Assembly: GCA_018267965.1 (NCBI GenBank)
Contig: JAFDXK010000001.1
Location: 1,054,001 to 1,118,000 of the forward strand
Direction: 5' to 3'
Length of the DNA stretch: 64,000 nt
Origin: Bacteroidota bacterium
Lineage (GTDB): Bacteria; Bacteroidota; Bacteroidia; Chitinophagales; Chitinophagaceae
The notes below the pieces were generated by a model that saw nothing but the letters and a program-made list of their open reading frames with translations, ran no database searches and was not told the DNA's origin. Positions within the stretch are counted from its first letter, which is position 1. Every line of letters starts with the position of its first letter. Both the position numbers and the translations under genes were made by a program. Positions 9,230-19,636 of this stretch are shown here, piece after piece.

Positions 9230-10669
9230 CTACTTCTTTTTCTTGTTTGATTTAATCTGCGTTGTTGCAACAACCGGCTTGGTTTTTAACTCAGGCTTGC
9301 GGGTTTCCCAATCAGAGATGCGTGTCGAAAACTTTTGTATCAATTGAGAGTCGGCAAGATATAATGCCATTAGGGGGAGTATCTTAAACAAGCCCCTTTT
9401 AGTAGTATTATCTAAATCGAACCATGGGATGAGGTAACCCAACAATGGCAATCCTATATACACCACCACGATTGCATATAGCGTAACCTTGTTATTAGGC
9501 GTTATCTTTCTACTAATAGCAAAATCAACAATTAAGAGTATGATAAAGATGTTGATGAAAAACGCCCAATGGTCTTGTCCGTTCCAGATATATTTATCAG
9601 TCATTCCGGTAAGCCTGTTGAAGAACAAACTCACATCAGACAGATTGTGATTGATCTGGTCTCCTAAAGCGAAAGAACCTTTAGGCATATAAAACCTGAT
9701 AAATACATCAATCCATATGGCGTAAAAAAAATATGGTATGGCCACAAATGCTGCGGTCATTTTTGCTATCGTTATTTTACCGATTTGCTTTTTGTAACCA
9801 TCATACCATAACAATGGCAGGAACATCACTGCCAATACTAATGTATCCGAACGGATAATGGTTGCCAGCCCGAATAACAGTGCAGAAAAATAAAAGAAGT
9901 TCTTTTGCCTTTGAGTAATATACTGTTGCAAGAAATACACAGCATAAAAAAAGACAATCATGTTGCTGTAATCAAAAAGCAATACGGTCATATAGCCATA
10001 CAACTCGGGCATGGCTAAAAACAATACAAACAACACGCCTGTTATTGCAGCATGCAGTTTCTTCCGGAGTATACTGTAAAATGAAAACAGGAAGCCTGCT
10101 ACCATATACAGCAGCCATATTTGTCCGAAAGGATAGACCAGTAATTTGTAGATAATCTGCAAACCTGATATAAATGGAGGTTTAAGGTGATTATTAGTGC
10201 TTTCTATGTTTTGTTGTAATACAGAGTTGAGCATTGTGTGTTCTCTCACCGTATACTCTGCTATTACCTCCGGGCCCGACAATATATCTCTGGCATAGGG
10301 CGGGAAATAATAACAACGCCAAGCGGCAGGTATAATGATAGCGATACACAATAGTATCAATGCCCATTCATAAAAGGGCTTTTTAGGTATGGTGAGTTTT
10401 GACATTTTAAAAGATGCTGTACCATCTTTGAATCTGTAAACATTCAGCAATACACATAGTATACATGTAGTTATTACTACATTGGTAGCAGTAATAGAGA
10501 TATGCATCATCTCTAAAAACACAGGAATAGTAGACATGATGACTATGCCCAAGATTACCGACAGACAAAGGTTAATGACTTTTTCCAAACGTATATGAAA
10601 CATATACAACACACCATTACCACATATAAAATGTGCCAGGAATAAAAATATCAGGCCTGTGAGATTCAT
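9230..10669 (-). CDS. Polytopic membrane protein, GT-C glycosyltransferase-like
   Basis: 479 residues with roughly eleven hydrophobic helices, a large loop after the third or fourth helix (YYFPPYARDILSGPEVIAEYTVREH) and a Lys-rich C-terminal tail. An acidic or polar first large loop and many helices are typical of GT-C fold lipid-sugar transferases, but I see no decisive catalytic motif, so the assignment is tentative. Its ATG overlaps the stop of the upstream 163-residue gene (ATGA), showing translational coupling. Confidence 0.5.
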   Translation of the reverse strand: MNLTGLIFLFLAHFICGNGVLYMFHIRLEKVINLCLSVILGIVIMSTIPVFLEMMHISITATNVVITTCILCVLLNVYRFKDGTASFKMSKLTIPKKPFYEWALILLCIAIIIPAAWRCYYFPPYARDILSGPEVIAEYTVREHTMLNSVLQQNIESTNNHLKPPFISGLQIIYKLLVYPFGQIWLLYMVAGFLFSFYSILRKKLHAAITGVLFVLFLAMPELYGYMTVLLFDYSNMIVFFYAVYFLQQYITQRQKNFFYFSALLFGLATIIRSDTLVLAVMFLPLLWYDGYKKQIGKITIAKMTAAFVAIPYFFYAIWIDVFIRFYMPKGSFALGDQINHNLSDVSLFFNRLTGMTDKYIWNGQDHWAFFINIFIILLIVDFAISRKITPNNKVTLYAIVVVYIGLPLLGYLIPWFDLDNTTKRGLFKILPLMALYLADSQLIQKFSTRISDWETRKPELKTKPVVATTQIKSNKKKK

Positions 10670-11157
10670 TGTTGTTCTATGCGTTGTATGTTTTTATATT
10701 CAGCCAATACAGAATCTATTGCTCCTTTACTTTTCATGCGTATCATATATACATGCGATTCTGATGCCTTTATAGCCCACTTTGCTTCATATACGTTTTT
10801 GCTGGTAGGGTATGCAGCTTTCATGCCGTTCATATAATACCATATAATAGGTTCAGGTATTCCCATTTCAGAGCCATTTGCCAGAATATACTCCTGTGGT
10901 GGTATTAAAACAAGGGTTTCATTCGGGTCCTCGCCAACAGATTCAATTTGTTTCCTGATGCTTTCCAGTAATTGATAAGAAGCTCCCAATCGTCTTTGTT
11001 TACGATAAGCAAAGCTCGAGTTTTCGGAGTTTTCATACATATCCGTATTAAAAGCAGATATACGCTCTTTTAACCACCCGCTATAAGGTGGTATGTTAAA
11101 TATGAGGAACAGGACGATAAATGTTATGAAAAAAATCAGGTTACTTCTTAATCCCAT
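10666..11157 (-). CDS. Membrane-anchored protein of unknown function
   Basis: 163 residues: one N-terminal membrane helix (about residues 6-24) followed by a soluble domain with charged helices and the phrase ETLVLIPPQEYILANGSEMG. No family recognised. The four-base stop/start overlap with the polytopic GT-C-like gene makes a two-gene unit in which this single-pass protein may serve as a partner or periplasmic accessory. That role is inference. Confidence 0.6.
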   Translation of the reverse strand: MGLRSNLIFFITFIVLFLIFNIPPYSGWLKERISAFNTDMYENSENSSFAYRKQRRLGASYQLLESIRKQIESVGEDPNETLVLIPPQEYILANGSEMGIPEPIIWYYMNGMKAAYPTSKNVYEAKWAIKASESHVYMIRMKSKGAIDSVLAEYKNIQRIEQQ

Positions 11158-11222
11158 TAGTGTGTATAAGTAATATTATTGCCTGACGTTGGTAAATGAA
11201 ATAATGTTAGTGAATTGAAAAC

Positions 11223-11639
11223 TTATTTAACCCTGCGATATTCCAGCATATTACCCCTTTCGAGGTATACGAGAGACAAGTTGTCTTTGCTCACATCTTC
11301 TACACCATAGCACATTTCTTCTTCTTCCAGAAAGATATAGTACTCATCAGTGTTATTATCACTGTCAGCACAACTTTTATGGCTCACAGTGTATTTAGAA
11401 GTATCATTATCATTACCTGCATAACACAATATGTAATAATCTTTAGTGATAATGAGGGTAGATTTAGGGTCATCAACACTCACCCAGGTACCCGGTAAAA
11501 GAGTGATGTCCAGTTTTGCAGCCCTGTTAGCTACAGCTGTTACTACAACGGTGTCCTGTGGGGCATTGGCATTCTTATTGGTATGATTACCACAAGATGT
11601 AAGTGCCATAATGAGAAAAAGGGACAATAGATATTTCAT
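11223..11639 (-). CDS. Lipoprotein of unknown function
   Basis: Starting at ATG 11639 the protein has 138 residues and opens with a lipoprotein signal ending in ALTSC. The longer frame to 11663 only adds residues ahead of the signal peptide. The mature part contains a LLPGTWVSVDDPKSTLII segment, a lipocalin-like opening common in Bacteroidota lipoproteins that measure a value against a template, then an acidic stretch EEEEMCYG. No catalytic motif. Stands alone between repeats. Confidence 0.65.
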   Translation of the reverse strand: MKYLLSLFLIMALTSCGNHTNKNANAPQDTVVVTAVANRAAKLDITLLPGTWVSVDDPKSTLIITKDYYILCYAGNDNDTSKYTVSHKSCADSDNNTDEYYIFLEEEEMCYGVEDVSKDNLSLVYLERGNMLEYRRVK

Positions 11640-11722
11640 ACCTGTAAATATAAGGCATGACATATCACTTTACAATGCCTCTACCCTATATATACAACCT
11701 CCCGTTTCGCTGCGCTCAACAT

Positions 11723-11756
11723 CCCCTCCTTAGTAAGGAGGGGATAAAGGGGTGGT
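11723..11756. repeat. Dispersed CCCCTCC/GGAGGGG palindrome
   Basis: An inverted repeat (CCCCTCCTTA facing TAAGGAGGGG) followed by a GGGGTGGT tail. Related copies occur at 44343-44396 and 49555-49593. Short G/C-rich intergenic palindromes of this kind are scattered through many Bacteroidota genomes. Confidence 0.6.
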
Positions 11757-11767
11757 CTAAATAACTA

Positions 11768-12457
11768 TTACAATGCCTCTACCCTGCCATCTTTGTATTG
11801 CTGCCAGTCTATACCTTTACCCAAAGTACCCATAAAGCGCTTGATGTAAGATTCCTTCTCGACAATTGACTCAAAATTGTGGACCTTGGCAGACTCCGGA
11901 TTAATTGAAGGGTTCAGGTAGTTGTATATCTTCAAAGTATCTACCACAAAAGGCAAGCGTTGTATAGGAGTACCAAAACGTTTGCTTAAAAATCCTTTCA
12001 GCATGAACGACTGAAAAGGGTCTGTTGCCAATGCCAGGCTTTTAAAACCATTTTGTTTGGCTACCAGGTAAGAAAAATATACATTCTCGGTGCTATGTCT
12101 TGCCACAGTGTCATAAAATATACGCTCGCGGGGAATACCTAATTGTTGGGCATATAACCCCATGATAACAGACTCTTTGTAAGGAGAATAAACTGCACTG
12201 CCTGAAAAAATGACATTCCTTGTAATGCCGTTCTTATACAACACCCATGCCCATATCACTCGGGCTTTCATCACGCTGTCCCATCCGCCGTTGTTGAACG
12301 GTATGCCGGGCACTATGATGGCATCGAAAGACTGCTTTGAGGTAACTACATTATTATACAATTTCTGCGGGCCTTTACGTGGTGTAAGGCAGCTGGCTAA
12401 TTGTACAATCAGGGCTGAACCAATCATTGCGGCTATAATGGTGTTTTTCAATTTCAA
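11768..12457 (-). CDS. DUF218 (YdcF/SanA/ElyC-like) lipoprotein
   Basis: 229 residues. The N-terminus is a membrane/lipoprotein signal with QLASC. The domain begins with FDAIIVPG and continues with NVIFSGSAV, the ARHSTENVYFS segment and LALATDPFQSFML, the order of conserved blocks in the DUF218 family (YdcF, SanA, ElyC), implicated in envelope or peptidoglycan-precursor homeostasis in enterobacteria. The reaction is not established. It lies 80 bp downstream of mutS in the same direction. Confidence 0.8.
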   Translation of the reverse strand: MKLKNTIIAAMIGSALIVQLASCLTPRKGPQKLYNNVVTSKQSFDAIIVPGIPFNNGGWDSVMKARVIWAWVLYKNGITRNVIFSGSAVYSPYKESVIMGLYAQQLGIPRERIFYDTVARHSTENVYFSYLVAKQNGFKSLALATDPFQSFMLKGFLSKRFGTPIQRLPFVVDTLKIYNYLNPSINPESAKVHNFESIVEKESYIKRFMGTLGKGIDWQQYKDGRVEAL

Positions 12458-12537
12458 GGCTGCATATTTAGTAGTATAACAACAGGCCCTGTGTTTTGTT
12501 CACTAAAATGGTAAGTTACTACTTAAAACAATACAGC

Positions 12538-15147
12538 TTATTTGTACTGCTTTACTATTTCTTTAAGTTCATTGAGTTTTAACAATGCTTCAACAGGAGT
12601 AAGGGTATTGATATCTAAGGCTTCGAGAATTTGTTGCACACGGCGCAGGTCGTCCGTCACACCATCAAAGATATTCAATTGGTATTTAGGCAAGGATTGT
12701 ACTTGTTTCACCTTCTCACCTGCGGCTCCGGCTTCTCCATGCTTTTCTTCCAGTATAGCCAGTATCTCATCAGCCCTGTTGAGCAACGATGGTGGCATAC
12801 CTGCCATACGGGCTACCTGTATACCAAAGCTATGCCTGCTGCCACCCGGTGCCAGCTTGCGCAGGAAGATGACTTTATTGCCTGTCTCCTTGTGGGTGAT
12901 GTGGTAATTCTTTACTCGTGCTAACTGATTTTCCAGCTCATTTAATTCATGGTAGTGAGTAGCGAATAATGTCTTGGGTTTGGCAGAAATATTATGCAGA
13001 TGTTCTACTATCGACCATGCCAAGGAGATACCATCATACGTACTTGTTCCCCGCCCTATTTCATCTAACAATACCAAACTACGCTCGCTGATGTTGTTGA
13101 TGATGCTGGCAGTTTCATTCATCTCTACCATGAAAGTACTTTCGCCACCACTAAGGTTATCTGAAGCACCTACACGGGTGAATATCTTATCCGTCAACCC
13201 AACAGTAGCAGCATCGGCAGGAACAAAACTACCCATATGCGCCATAAGCGTGATGATAGCTGTTTGCCTCAGCAATGCCGACTTACCACTCATGTTAGGG
13301 CCCGTAAGAATAATTACCTGCTGTGTTTCTTTATCTAATTGTATATCATTAGCCACATAACTTTCGCCGGGTGGAAGTTGTTGTTCTATTACAGGGTGGC
13401 GTCCATTAGTAATATGCAGTGCCGTTTCTTTTACTACATCAGGACGATGATAATAATATTGACGTGCATTATTGGCAAAACACAACAAACAATCTAACTG
13501 GGCAACAATGTGTGCATTGGTTTGTATAGGTGCAATGAAAGGTTCTATCTCTGCAAGTAGCTGTTGATACAGTTCCATCTCTATAGCCAGTATCTTATCT
13601 TCAGCACCTAATATTTTTTCTTCGTATTCTTTCAGTTCGGGTGTGATGTAGCGCTCCGCATTCGCCAGTGTTTGTTTGCGTATCCACTCCTGCGGCACTT
13701 TATCTTTGTGTGCATTCGTTACTTCCAAATAATAACCGAACACATTATTATATGCCACCTTCAGCGATGAGATGCCTGTACGTTCTGCTTCTTTTTGCTG
13801 TATTTGCAACAAGTAATTCTTACCACTACGAGATATAGTTCTTAATTCATCCAGCTCTGTGAGAATACCTTCACGTATCATTCCGCCTTTTACTGCCAGT
13901 GCTGGGGCATCATCCACTATCACTTGTTTCATGCGCTGATACAAAGCGGTGAGTGGTTGCAACGGTTCGCTGAGATGCACAAGTGGTTCGTAAGCGCTAT
14001 CGGTGCAAATCGTTTTTATCTGCTCCATGCACTCTAAGCTCTTTGCCAGTTGTATTACTTCACGCGGATTGGCTTTCTTCAGTGGTATCTTACCTATCAA
14101 ACGTTCTACATCACCTACTTGCTTGATGAGTGCGGTGAGATTATGATTCAGGTCTTGGTCGAGGATGAAATGACTTACTAAATCCAAACGCTGATTGATA
14201 TGTGCAATATCCGATAGCGGAAATATCAACCAACGCCTCAACAGCCTTGCACCCATAGGTGTTTGCGTATGGTCTATGGCTTGCAACAGGCAACTGCCTT
14301 TTTCATCCGTGCTGCCAATCAATTCCAAATTGCGAATGGTAAACCTGTCCATCCACAAAAAGTTATCGGCCATAATGCGCTGCACACTATTGATGTGTTG
14401 CAAGTGGGCATGTTCGGTATCTTTCAGGTAATGCAATGCAGCACCCGCAGCTACGGTAGCGGGCTTCATATCTTCTATGCCATAGCCCTTGAGCGACTGC
14501 GTTTGAAAATGCTGCAAACAGGTATCATAAGTATATTGCTCCTGGAATATCCATTCCTCCAGCGGGAAGGTATATACACGAGAATCGAATTGCTCTTTAA
14601 ATTGTTTTTGTTTTGATTTGGAGAGGATAATTTCCGAAGGCTGAAAACTTTGCAGCAGTTTATCCATATACTCTGCATTGCCCTGTGCCACATAAAACTC
14701 TCCCGTGCTGATATCTAAAAACGCTACACCGCAAATAGCATCGGTAAGATGCAGTGCGGCAAGGTAGTTGTTGGTTTTATTGTCTAATAGTTTATCGTTA
14801 GAAGCCACACCGGGGGTCACCAGTTCTGTAACACCACGCTTCACGATGCCCTTTACCGTTTTGGGGTCTTCCAGTTGGTCGCAGATGGCAACACGATAGC
14901 CAGCCTTTACCAGTTTGTGCAAATAAGTATCCAACGAATGATGCGGAAAACCAGCCAGCTCTATATGCGATGCAGAACCATTGGCGCGCTTGGTGAGCGT
15001 AATGCCCAACACCCGCGAAGAAATGAGTGCATCCTCGCCGAAAGTCTCGTAGAAATCGCCCACGCGAAACAATAACACGGCATCGGGATATTTCTTTTTG
15101 ATATCCCCGTGTTGTTTCATCAATGGTGTCTCTGCAACCTTGGCCAT
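12538..15147 (-). CDS. mutS: DNA mismatch repair protein MutS
   Basis: 869 residues, full length for MutS1. The mismatch-reading Phe32-x-Glu34 motif (GDFYETFGEDA) is present near the N-terminus. The ATPase domain has Walker A GPNMSGKS at 616-623, the FMVEMNETA block, Walker B LVLLDEIGRGTSTYDG and ATHYHEL. It recognises base mispairs and recruits MutL in the cytosol. A TACGTTTG promoter element sits only 8 bp ahead of the start. No mutL gene is in the window. Confidence 0.97.
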   Translation of the reverse strand: MAKVAETPLMKQHGDIKKKYPDAVLLFRVGDFYETFGEDALISSRVLGITLTKRANGSASHIELAGFPHHSLDTYLHKLVKAGYRVAICDQLEDPKTVKGIVKRGVTELVTPGVASNDKLLDNKTNNYLAALHLTDAICGVAFLDISTGEFYVAQGNAEYMDKLLQSFQPSEIILSKSKQKQFKEQFDSRVYTFPLEEWIFQEQYTYDTCLQHFQTQSLKGYGIEDMKPATVAAGAALHYLKDTEHAHLQHINSVQRIMADNFLWMDRFTIRNLELIGSTDEKGSCLLQAIDHTQTPMGARLLRRWLIFPLSDIAHINQRLDLVSHFILDQDLNHNLTALIKQVGDVERLIGKIPLKKANPREVIQLAKSLECMEQIKTICTDSAYEPLVHLSEPLQPLTALYQRMKQVIVDDAPALAVKGGMIREGILTELDELRTISRSGKNYLLQIQQKEAERTGISSLKVAYNNVFGYYLEVTNAHKDKVPQEWIRKQTLANAERYITPELKEYEEKILGAEDKILAIEMELYQQLLAEIEPFIAPIQTNAHIVAQLDCLLCFANNARQYYYHRPDVVKETALHITNGRHPVIEQQLPPGESYVANDIQLDKETQQVIILTGPNMSGKSALLRQTAIITLMAHMGSFVPADAATVGLTDKIFTRVGASDNLSGGESTFMVEMNETASIINNISERSLVLLDEIGRGTSTYDGISLAWSIVEHLHNISAKPKTLFATHYHELNELENQLARVKNYHITHKETGNKVIFLRKLAPGGSRHSFGIQVARMAGMPPSLLNRADEILAILEEKHGEAGAAGEKVKQVQSLPKYQLNIFDGVTDDLRRVQQILEALDINTLTPVEALLKLNELKEIVKQYK

Positions 15148-15155
15148 GCGGATAA

Positions 15156-15163
15156 CAAACGTA
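15156..15163 (-). promoter_or_regulatory. -7 element of mutS
   Basis: Minus-strand TACGTTTG matches TAnnTTTG and ends 8 bp before the mutS ATG at 15147, implying a very short or absent 5' leader. Confidence 0.5.
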
Positions 15164-15240
15164 ATTAAAAAAGGCTACAAGCTGGGGTGCGGGTATTCAC
15201 AATTGTGGGAAAATACCTGTTCCTCTGTATCCCCCTCCCA

Positions 15241-15362
15241 TCATTGCGAGGAGCGATTGCGTAGCAAAGCGACAAAGCAATCTAGTCACATTACGAGCAA
15301 GCACATGTTCGGATTAGATTGCTTCATTCGTATTTCAGGGTGAAATACTCGGTTCGCAATGA
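15241..15362. repeat. 122-bp imperfect palindrome of the TCATTGCGAGG type
   Basis: Outer arms TCATTGCGA (15241-15249) and TCGCAATGA (15354-15362) are exact reverse complements, as are inner arms AAGCAATCTA (15275-15284) and TAGATTGCTT (15315-15324). This is a REP/MITE-like hairpin between mutS and a lipoprotein gene. Partial relatives with CGTCATTGCGAGGGAA occur at 45740 and 46757. Confidence 0.7.
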
Positions 15363-15404
15363 CAATTTATTGGTTGTAGTTTGGGTGTACGAAGTGCATA
15401 GATT

Positions 15405-15944
15405 TTAATGCAGATAATTCCCTTCTGTTATATGTACAGTAGTATCAATACGGTACATCCTGATTTTAGGATCGAACTGCGGTAATAATACATGAATATC
15501 TACTATCCACGAACTATCGGGTTGGCGTGTACCTGATATAGTGCCTTTATATAACAGTGTCATGGGTACAGTCAGTGCATAAGCAAAGCCTCCCTCGCCA
15601 CTACTAAAAATTGTCATTTTTTGTGCCAGTACAGAATCTTTATAACTAAAAGAACTTACACCACTATCTGCCTGAAAACGAAGACTGGCATCATAATAAC
15701 CTTCTGAACCGTTTTTAACGTCCTTCATTACGCTATAATAAAACACAACGCCACCACTACGTTTAGTATTTGTATAAGGATAATATTGCGGATGAGCAGT
15801 GTCTTTTACTATGCGGGCATTGTTTACGTAGCGTGAAGATGTATAATAGACATACTCAGTGTTAATGTCTCCTAAGTAGTTTTTTTTCTTACAGGCTACC
15901 GTACCCAGCATGATTACAGACAATAGGAATAGGATATATCTCAT
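15405..15944 (-). CDS. Lipoprotein of unknown function
   Basis: From ATG 15944 the protein has 179 residues and begins with a lipoprotein signal peptide ending in GTVACKKK. The frame is open back to 16067, but those 41 codons look non-coding and precede the signal peptide. The mature domain has several YY-rich strands and no motif I recognise. It is isolated between two repeat-bearing spacers. Confidence 0.65.
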   Translation of the reverse strand: MRYILFLLSVIMLGTVACKKKNYLGDINTEYVYYTSSRYVNNARIVKDTAHPQYYPYTNTKRSGGVVFYYSVMKDVKNGSEGYYDASLRFQADSGVSSFSYKDSVLAQKMTIFSSGEGGFAYALTVPMTLLYKGTISGTRQPDSSWIVDIHVLLPQFDPKIRMYRIDTTVHITEGNYLH

Positions 15945-16213
15945 AAGGGTGCTTTGAGTAAAATTAATGCTTATATCATAATATAACGCAGATGATTGTA
16001 GTGTATTGCCTGCTAATATAGCGCCACCTGTACGTGTCCCTATTCTGCCCGCTCCATACGGGGTCATTACGGCTCAATAGTACCGTCAATTGAATGAGCA
16101 TAGCGAGTGAAATATCACCCGAATGTTTGCAAACAGTTGTAATTCCATTCTGGAAATTTCTCTCCCGAAAGCATTCGGGATTCGAAATGACGTTAGAGTG
16201 TTGAATAAATAAT
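15945..16213. other. Intergenic spacer with REP-like inverted repeat
   Basis: The spacer between the lipoprotein and the fusA terminator contains CCCGAATG (16118-16125) facing CATTCGGG (16172-16179) and an ATGACG end reminiscent of the TCATTGCGAGG repeat family. No gene is seen. Confidence 0.45.
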
Positions 16214-16239
16214 AAAGCCGCCCATAAAGAGCGGCTTTT
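16214..16239 (-). terminator. Intrinsic terminator of fusA
   Basis: AAAGCCGC and GCGGCTTT flank a 9-base loop. On the minus strand the hairpin is followed by a short T run. It begins about 20 bp after the fusA stop. Confidence 0.75.
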
Positions 16240-16259
16240 ACTTATTTGCTTAAAACTGA

Positions 16260-18404
16260 TTACTCAGCTTTTACTTTACCTTTTGCTTTAGCTACTACTT
16301 CCTCTTCGATGTTACGAGGTGCAGGAGAATAGTGGCTGAATTCCATTGTAGAAGATGCACGGCCTGAAGACAATGAACGCAATTGTGTTACATAGCCAAA
16401 CATTTCGCTCAGTGGTACTTTAGCTTTAATAACCTGCAGGTTGTTACGGCTGTCCATACCTTCCAGCATAGCGCGACGACGGTTCAAGTCACCTGTTACA
16501 TCACCCATGTACTGGTCAGGAGTTACAACTTCCACTTTCATGATAGGCTCAAGTATGATAGGCTTAGCTTTACGGCCGGCTTCACGATAACCTGATTTAG
16601 CACACAATTCAAAAGACATCGCATCAGAGTCAACCTGATGGAATGAACCATCAAAAATGCGCACCTTCATGCTTTCTACTGGGAAACCAGCAAGTACACC
16701 TGTCACCATTGAAGTTTCAAAACCTTTAGCGATAGATGAGTGGAATTCTTTTGGAATTGAACCACCGAATATTTCGTTCACGAACTGGAAGTTACCTTTA
16801 CCTTCTTTCAGGAATTCTTCATCAGCAGGGCCGATTTCGAATTGAACGTCAGCGAATTTACCGCGACCACCCGTTTGTTTCTTAAATATCTCACGGTGTT
16901 CAACCTTCATAGTGAATGCTTCTTTATAAGCCACCTGAGGAGCACCCTGGTTAATTTCTACTTTGAATTCGCGACGCATACGGTCTACGATGATCTCAAG
17001 GTGTAATTCACCCATACCGCTAAGGATAGTCTGTCCTGTATCTTCGTCAGTTTTAACGCGAAGTGTAGGATCTTCTTCTACCAGTTTAGCGATAGCTTTA
17101 CCCATGTTCTCAACGTCTGCCTGTGTTTTAGGTTCTACAGCCAGAGAGATAACCGGTTCAGGGATGAACATGTTTTCCAATACGATAGGATGTTTCTCAT
17201 CGCAAAGGGTATCACCTGTTTTGATATCTTTAAAACCAACAGCAGCACCAATATCACCTGCTTCGATGAAATCGATTGGGTTCTGCTTGTTAGCGTGCAT
17301 CTGCATGATACGGCTGATACGCTCGTTCTTACCTGAACGTACGTTCAATACATAGCTACCTGCATCTAAGTGACCTGAATATGCACGGAAGAAAGCCAGA
17401 CGACCTACGAATGGGTCAGTCATGATTTTGAAAGCCAATGCAGCGAATGGTTCTTTTGGATCAGGCTTACGTATCAATTCAGCACCTGTATCAGGGTCAG
17501 TACCTTTGATTGCTTCAATGTCAACCGGAGCAGGCAGGTAACGGATGATAGCATCCAATGCTGTTTGCACACCTTTATTTTTGTAAGCGCTACCGCAAAG
17601 CATTGGGATAATGCTCAGGTCGATAGTTGCTTTACGTATAGCTTCGTGTATTTCATCTTCAGAGATGCTGTTCGGATCTTCGAAGAATTTTTCCATCAAC
17701 TGGTCATCATATTCAGCAACAGCTTCTACAAGCTGAGCACGCCAGTGGTTTGCTTCTTCAACCATATCAGCAGGTATTTCACCTTCTGTATACGTCATAC
17801 CTTGAGTAGCGTCATCCCATATGATTGATTTCATACGGATAAGGTCAACCACGCCTTTGAAGTTATCTTCAGCACCGATAGGCAATTGCAATGGTACAGA
17901 TTTAGCACCCAGCATATCTTTTATCTGCTGTACTACCATCAGGAAGTCAGCACCGATACGGTCCATTTTGTTTACGAAACCGATACGTGGTACACGGTAA
18001 CGGTTTGCCTGGCGCCATACAGTTTCAGACTGAGGTTCAACACCGTCAACAGCGGAGAACAAAGCCATCAAACCATCCAGTACGCGCATAGAACGTTCTA
18101 CCTCTACGGTAAAGTCCACGTGGCCCGGAGTATCGATGATGTTGAATTTGTATTTCTTAGCATCTGCAGTAGGTTTACCCTGTACTGTAGGGAATTGCCA
18201 AAAGCAGGTAGTAGCTGCCGAAGTGATAGTGATACCACGTTCTTGCTCCTGTGCCATCCAGTCCATGGTAGCAGCACCTTCGTGTACCTCACCTATTTTG
18301 TGGTTCACGCCGGTGTAATAAAGAATACGTTCTGTAGTAGTGGTTTTACCCGCATCGATGTGCGCTGCAATACCAAAGTTGCGCTGATAGCGTAAGTCTG
18401 CCAT
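16260..18404 (-). CDS. fusA: Translation elongation factor G
   Basis: A 714-residue GTPase driving ribosomal translocation. G1 [13 protein letters not shown], the switch-[13 protein letters not shown]3 DTPGHVDF and G4 NKMDR are all intact, followed by the usual domains II-V ending in a Lys-rich tail. It is not in a str operon: no rpsL, rpsG or tuf is adjacent. A perfect TACCTTTG lies 46 bp upstream and a hairpin terminator lies downstream, so it looks like a single-gene unit. Confidence 0.97.
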   Translation of the reverse strand: MADLRYQRNFGIAAHIDAGKTTTTERILYYTGVNHKIGEVHEGAATMDWMAQEQERGITITSAATTCFWQFPTVQGKPTADAKKYKFNIIDTPGHVDFTVEVERSMRVLDGLMALFSAVDGVEPQSETVWRQANRYRVPRIGFVNKMDRIGADFLMVVQQIKDMLGAKSVPLQLPIGAEDNFKGVVDLIRMKSIIWDDATQGMTYTEGEIPADMVEEANHWRAQLVEAVAEYDDQLMEKFFEDPNSISEDEIHEAIRKATIDLSIIPMLCGSAYKNKGVQTALDAIIRYLPAPVDIEAIKGTDPDTGAELIRKPDPKEPFAALAFKIMTDPFVGRLAFFRAYSGHLDAGSYVLNVRSGKNERISRIMQMHANKQNPIDFIEAGDIGAAVGFKDIKTGDTLCDEKHPIVLENMFIPEPVISLAVEPKTQADVENMGKAIAKLVEEDPTLRVKTDEDTGQTILSGMGELHLEIIVDRMRREFKVEINQGAPQVAYKEAFTMKVEHREIFKKQTGGRGKFADVQFEIGPADEEFLKEGKGNFQFVNEIFGGSIPKEFHSSIAKGFETSMVTGVLAGFPVESMKVRIFDGSFHQVDSDAMSFELCAKSGYREAGRKAKPIILEPIMKVEVVTPDQYMGDVTGDLNRRRAMLEGMDSRNNLQVIKAKVPLSEMFGYVTQLRSLSSGRASSTMEFSHYSPAPRNIEEEVVAKAKGKVKAE

Positions 18405-18450
18405 TGTTAAGAATTATAAATTTGTACTATTAGTTTTCTAAAATGAGGTG

Positions 18451-18458
18451 CAAAGGTA
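18451..18458 (-). promoter_or_regulatory. -7 element of fusA
   Basis: Minus-strand TACCTTTG, a perfect TAnnTTTG match, leaves a 46-bp gap before the fusA ATG at 18404. Confidence 0.6.
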
Positions 18459-18571
18459 GGGATTTAATACGAAAATTTGAAAAAGTATAAATGTGAATTA
18501 TGTATTAAAAAATACCATTCTATAACACATTCTTAACCATAAATCCATCAAAAACATTTGAACTATTCCAC

Positions 18572-18579
18572 TACTTTTG
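18572..18579 (+). promoter_or_regulatory. -7 element of rfbB
   Basis: TACTTTTG fits TAnnTTTG and ends 4 bp before ATG 18584, so transcription would begin at or next to the start codon. Confidence 0.5.
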
Positions 18580-18583
18580 CGGC

Positions 18584-19636
18584 ATGAAAAAAAATCTGCT
18601 GATAACAGGTGGTGCAGGGTTCATTGGCTCTCACGTTGTGAGGCTTTTTGTGACAAAATACCCCGATTACCAAATCTATAACCTGGATGCACTTACCTAT
18701 GCCGGAAACCTCGAAAACCTTAAGGATATTGAGCATTCACCGAATTATACCTTCCTGAAAGCAGATATTACCGATGCAGAAACAATAAATAATCTTTTTA
18801 AACAATATCAGTTTGACGGCGTTATACACCTGGCCGCAGAAAGTCATGTAGACCGCTCTATTGTTGACCCTAATGCATTTATCCAAACCAATGTAATGGG
18901 CACTGCCAATCTGCTAAACGCAGCACGCGAACTATGGAAAGGTAATTATGAAGACAAACGCTTTTATCATGTGTCAACAGATGAGGTATATGGTTCATTG
19001 GGAGAGACAGGTTTCTTTTTAGAGACTACTCCTTACGACCCGCAATCGCCCTACTCTGCTTCTAAGGCGGCATCAGACCATTTGGTTCGTGCTTATGGCA
19101 ATACGTATCATTTACCTTTTGTATTGACTAACTGTTCTAACAACTACGGTCCTAATCATTTTCCTGAAAAACTGATACCGCTGTTCATTAATAATATCTG
19201 CACCAACAAACCACTGCCTGTTTATGGTGATGGTAAATACACTCGTGATTGGTTGTATGTGGTAGACCATGCCAGGGCTATTGATGTTGTTTTCCACAAT
19301 GGTAAAAACGCAGAGACATACAATATTGGTGGTTTTAACGAGTGGCAGAACATTGAACTGATTAAGTTACTCTGCGAAAAAATGGATGGCAAGTTAGGAC
19401 GTGCTGCAGGTGAATCTGCTAAACTGATTACTTACATCAAAGACCGTCCGGGACACGACAGGCGTTATGCAATTGATGCAAACAAAATCAAAAACGAATT
19501 AGGTTGGGAACCATCAGTAACTTTCGAACAAGGTTTAGAAATTACTATTGATTGGTATCTTAATAATAAAGAGTGGTTAGATCATGTGACGAGTGGTGAT
19601 TATCAATCTTATTATCAAAAACAATACGCACACTAA
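18584..19636 (+). CDS. rfbB: dTDP-glucose 4,6-dehydratase
   Basis: A 350-residue short-chain dehydrogenase of the extended type making dTDP-4-keto-6-deoxyglucose for surface polysaccharide. The NAD-binding GGAGFIGSH is at residues 9-17, STDEVYG carries the dehydratase Asp-Glu pair, and the catalytic Tyr157-x3-Lys161 is in YSASK. The stop overlaps the ATG of rfbA by one base (TAATG). The other two genes of the dTDP-rhamnose pathway (rfbC, rfbD) are not in the window, so the sugar end product is undetermined. Confidence 0.95.
   Translation: MKKNLLITGGAGFIGSHVVRLFVTKYPDYQIYNLDALTYAGNLENLKDIEHSPNYTFLKADITDAETINNLFKQYQFDGVIHLAAESHVDRSIVDPNAFIQTNVMGTANLLNAARELWKGNYEDKRFYHVSTDEVYGSLGETGFFLETTPYDPQSPYSASKAASDHLVRAYGNTYHLPFVLTNCSNNYGPNHFPEKLIPLFINNICTNKPLPVYGDGKYTRDWLYVVDHARAIDVVFHNGKNAETYNIGGFNEWQNIELIKLLCEKMDGKLGRAAGESAKLITYIKDRPGHDRRYAIDANKIKNELGWEPSVTFEQGLEITIDWYLNNKEWLDHVTSGDYQSYYQKQYAH

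Noticed and set aside
15098-15343. 81-codon frame across the mutS start and palindrome
   Set aside because: Overlaps mutS and the REP-like hairpin; no independent support.
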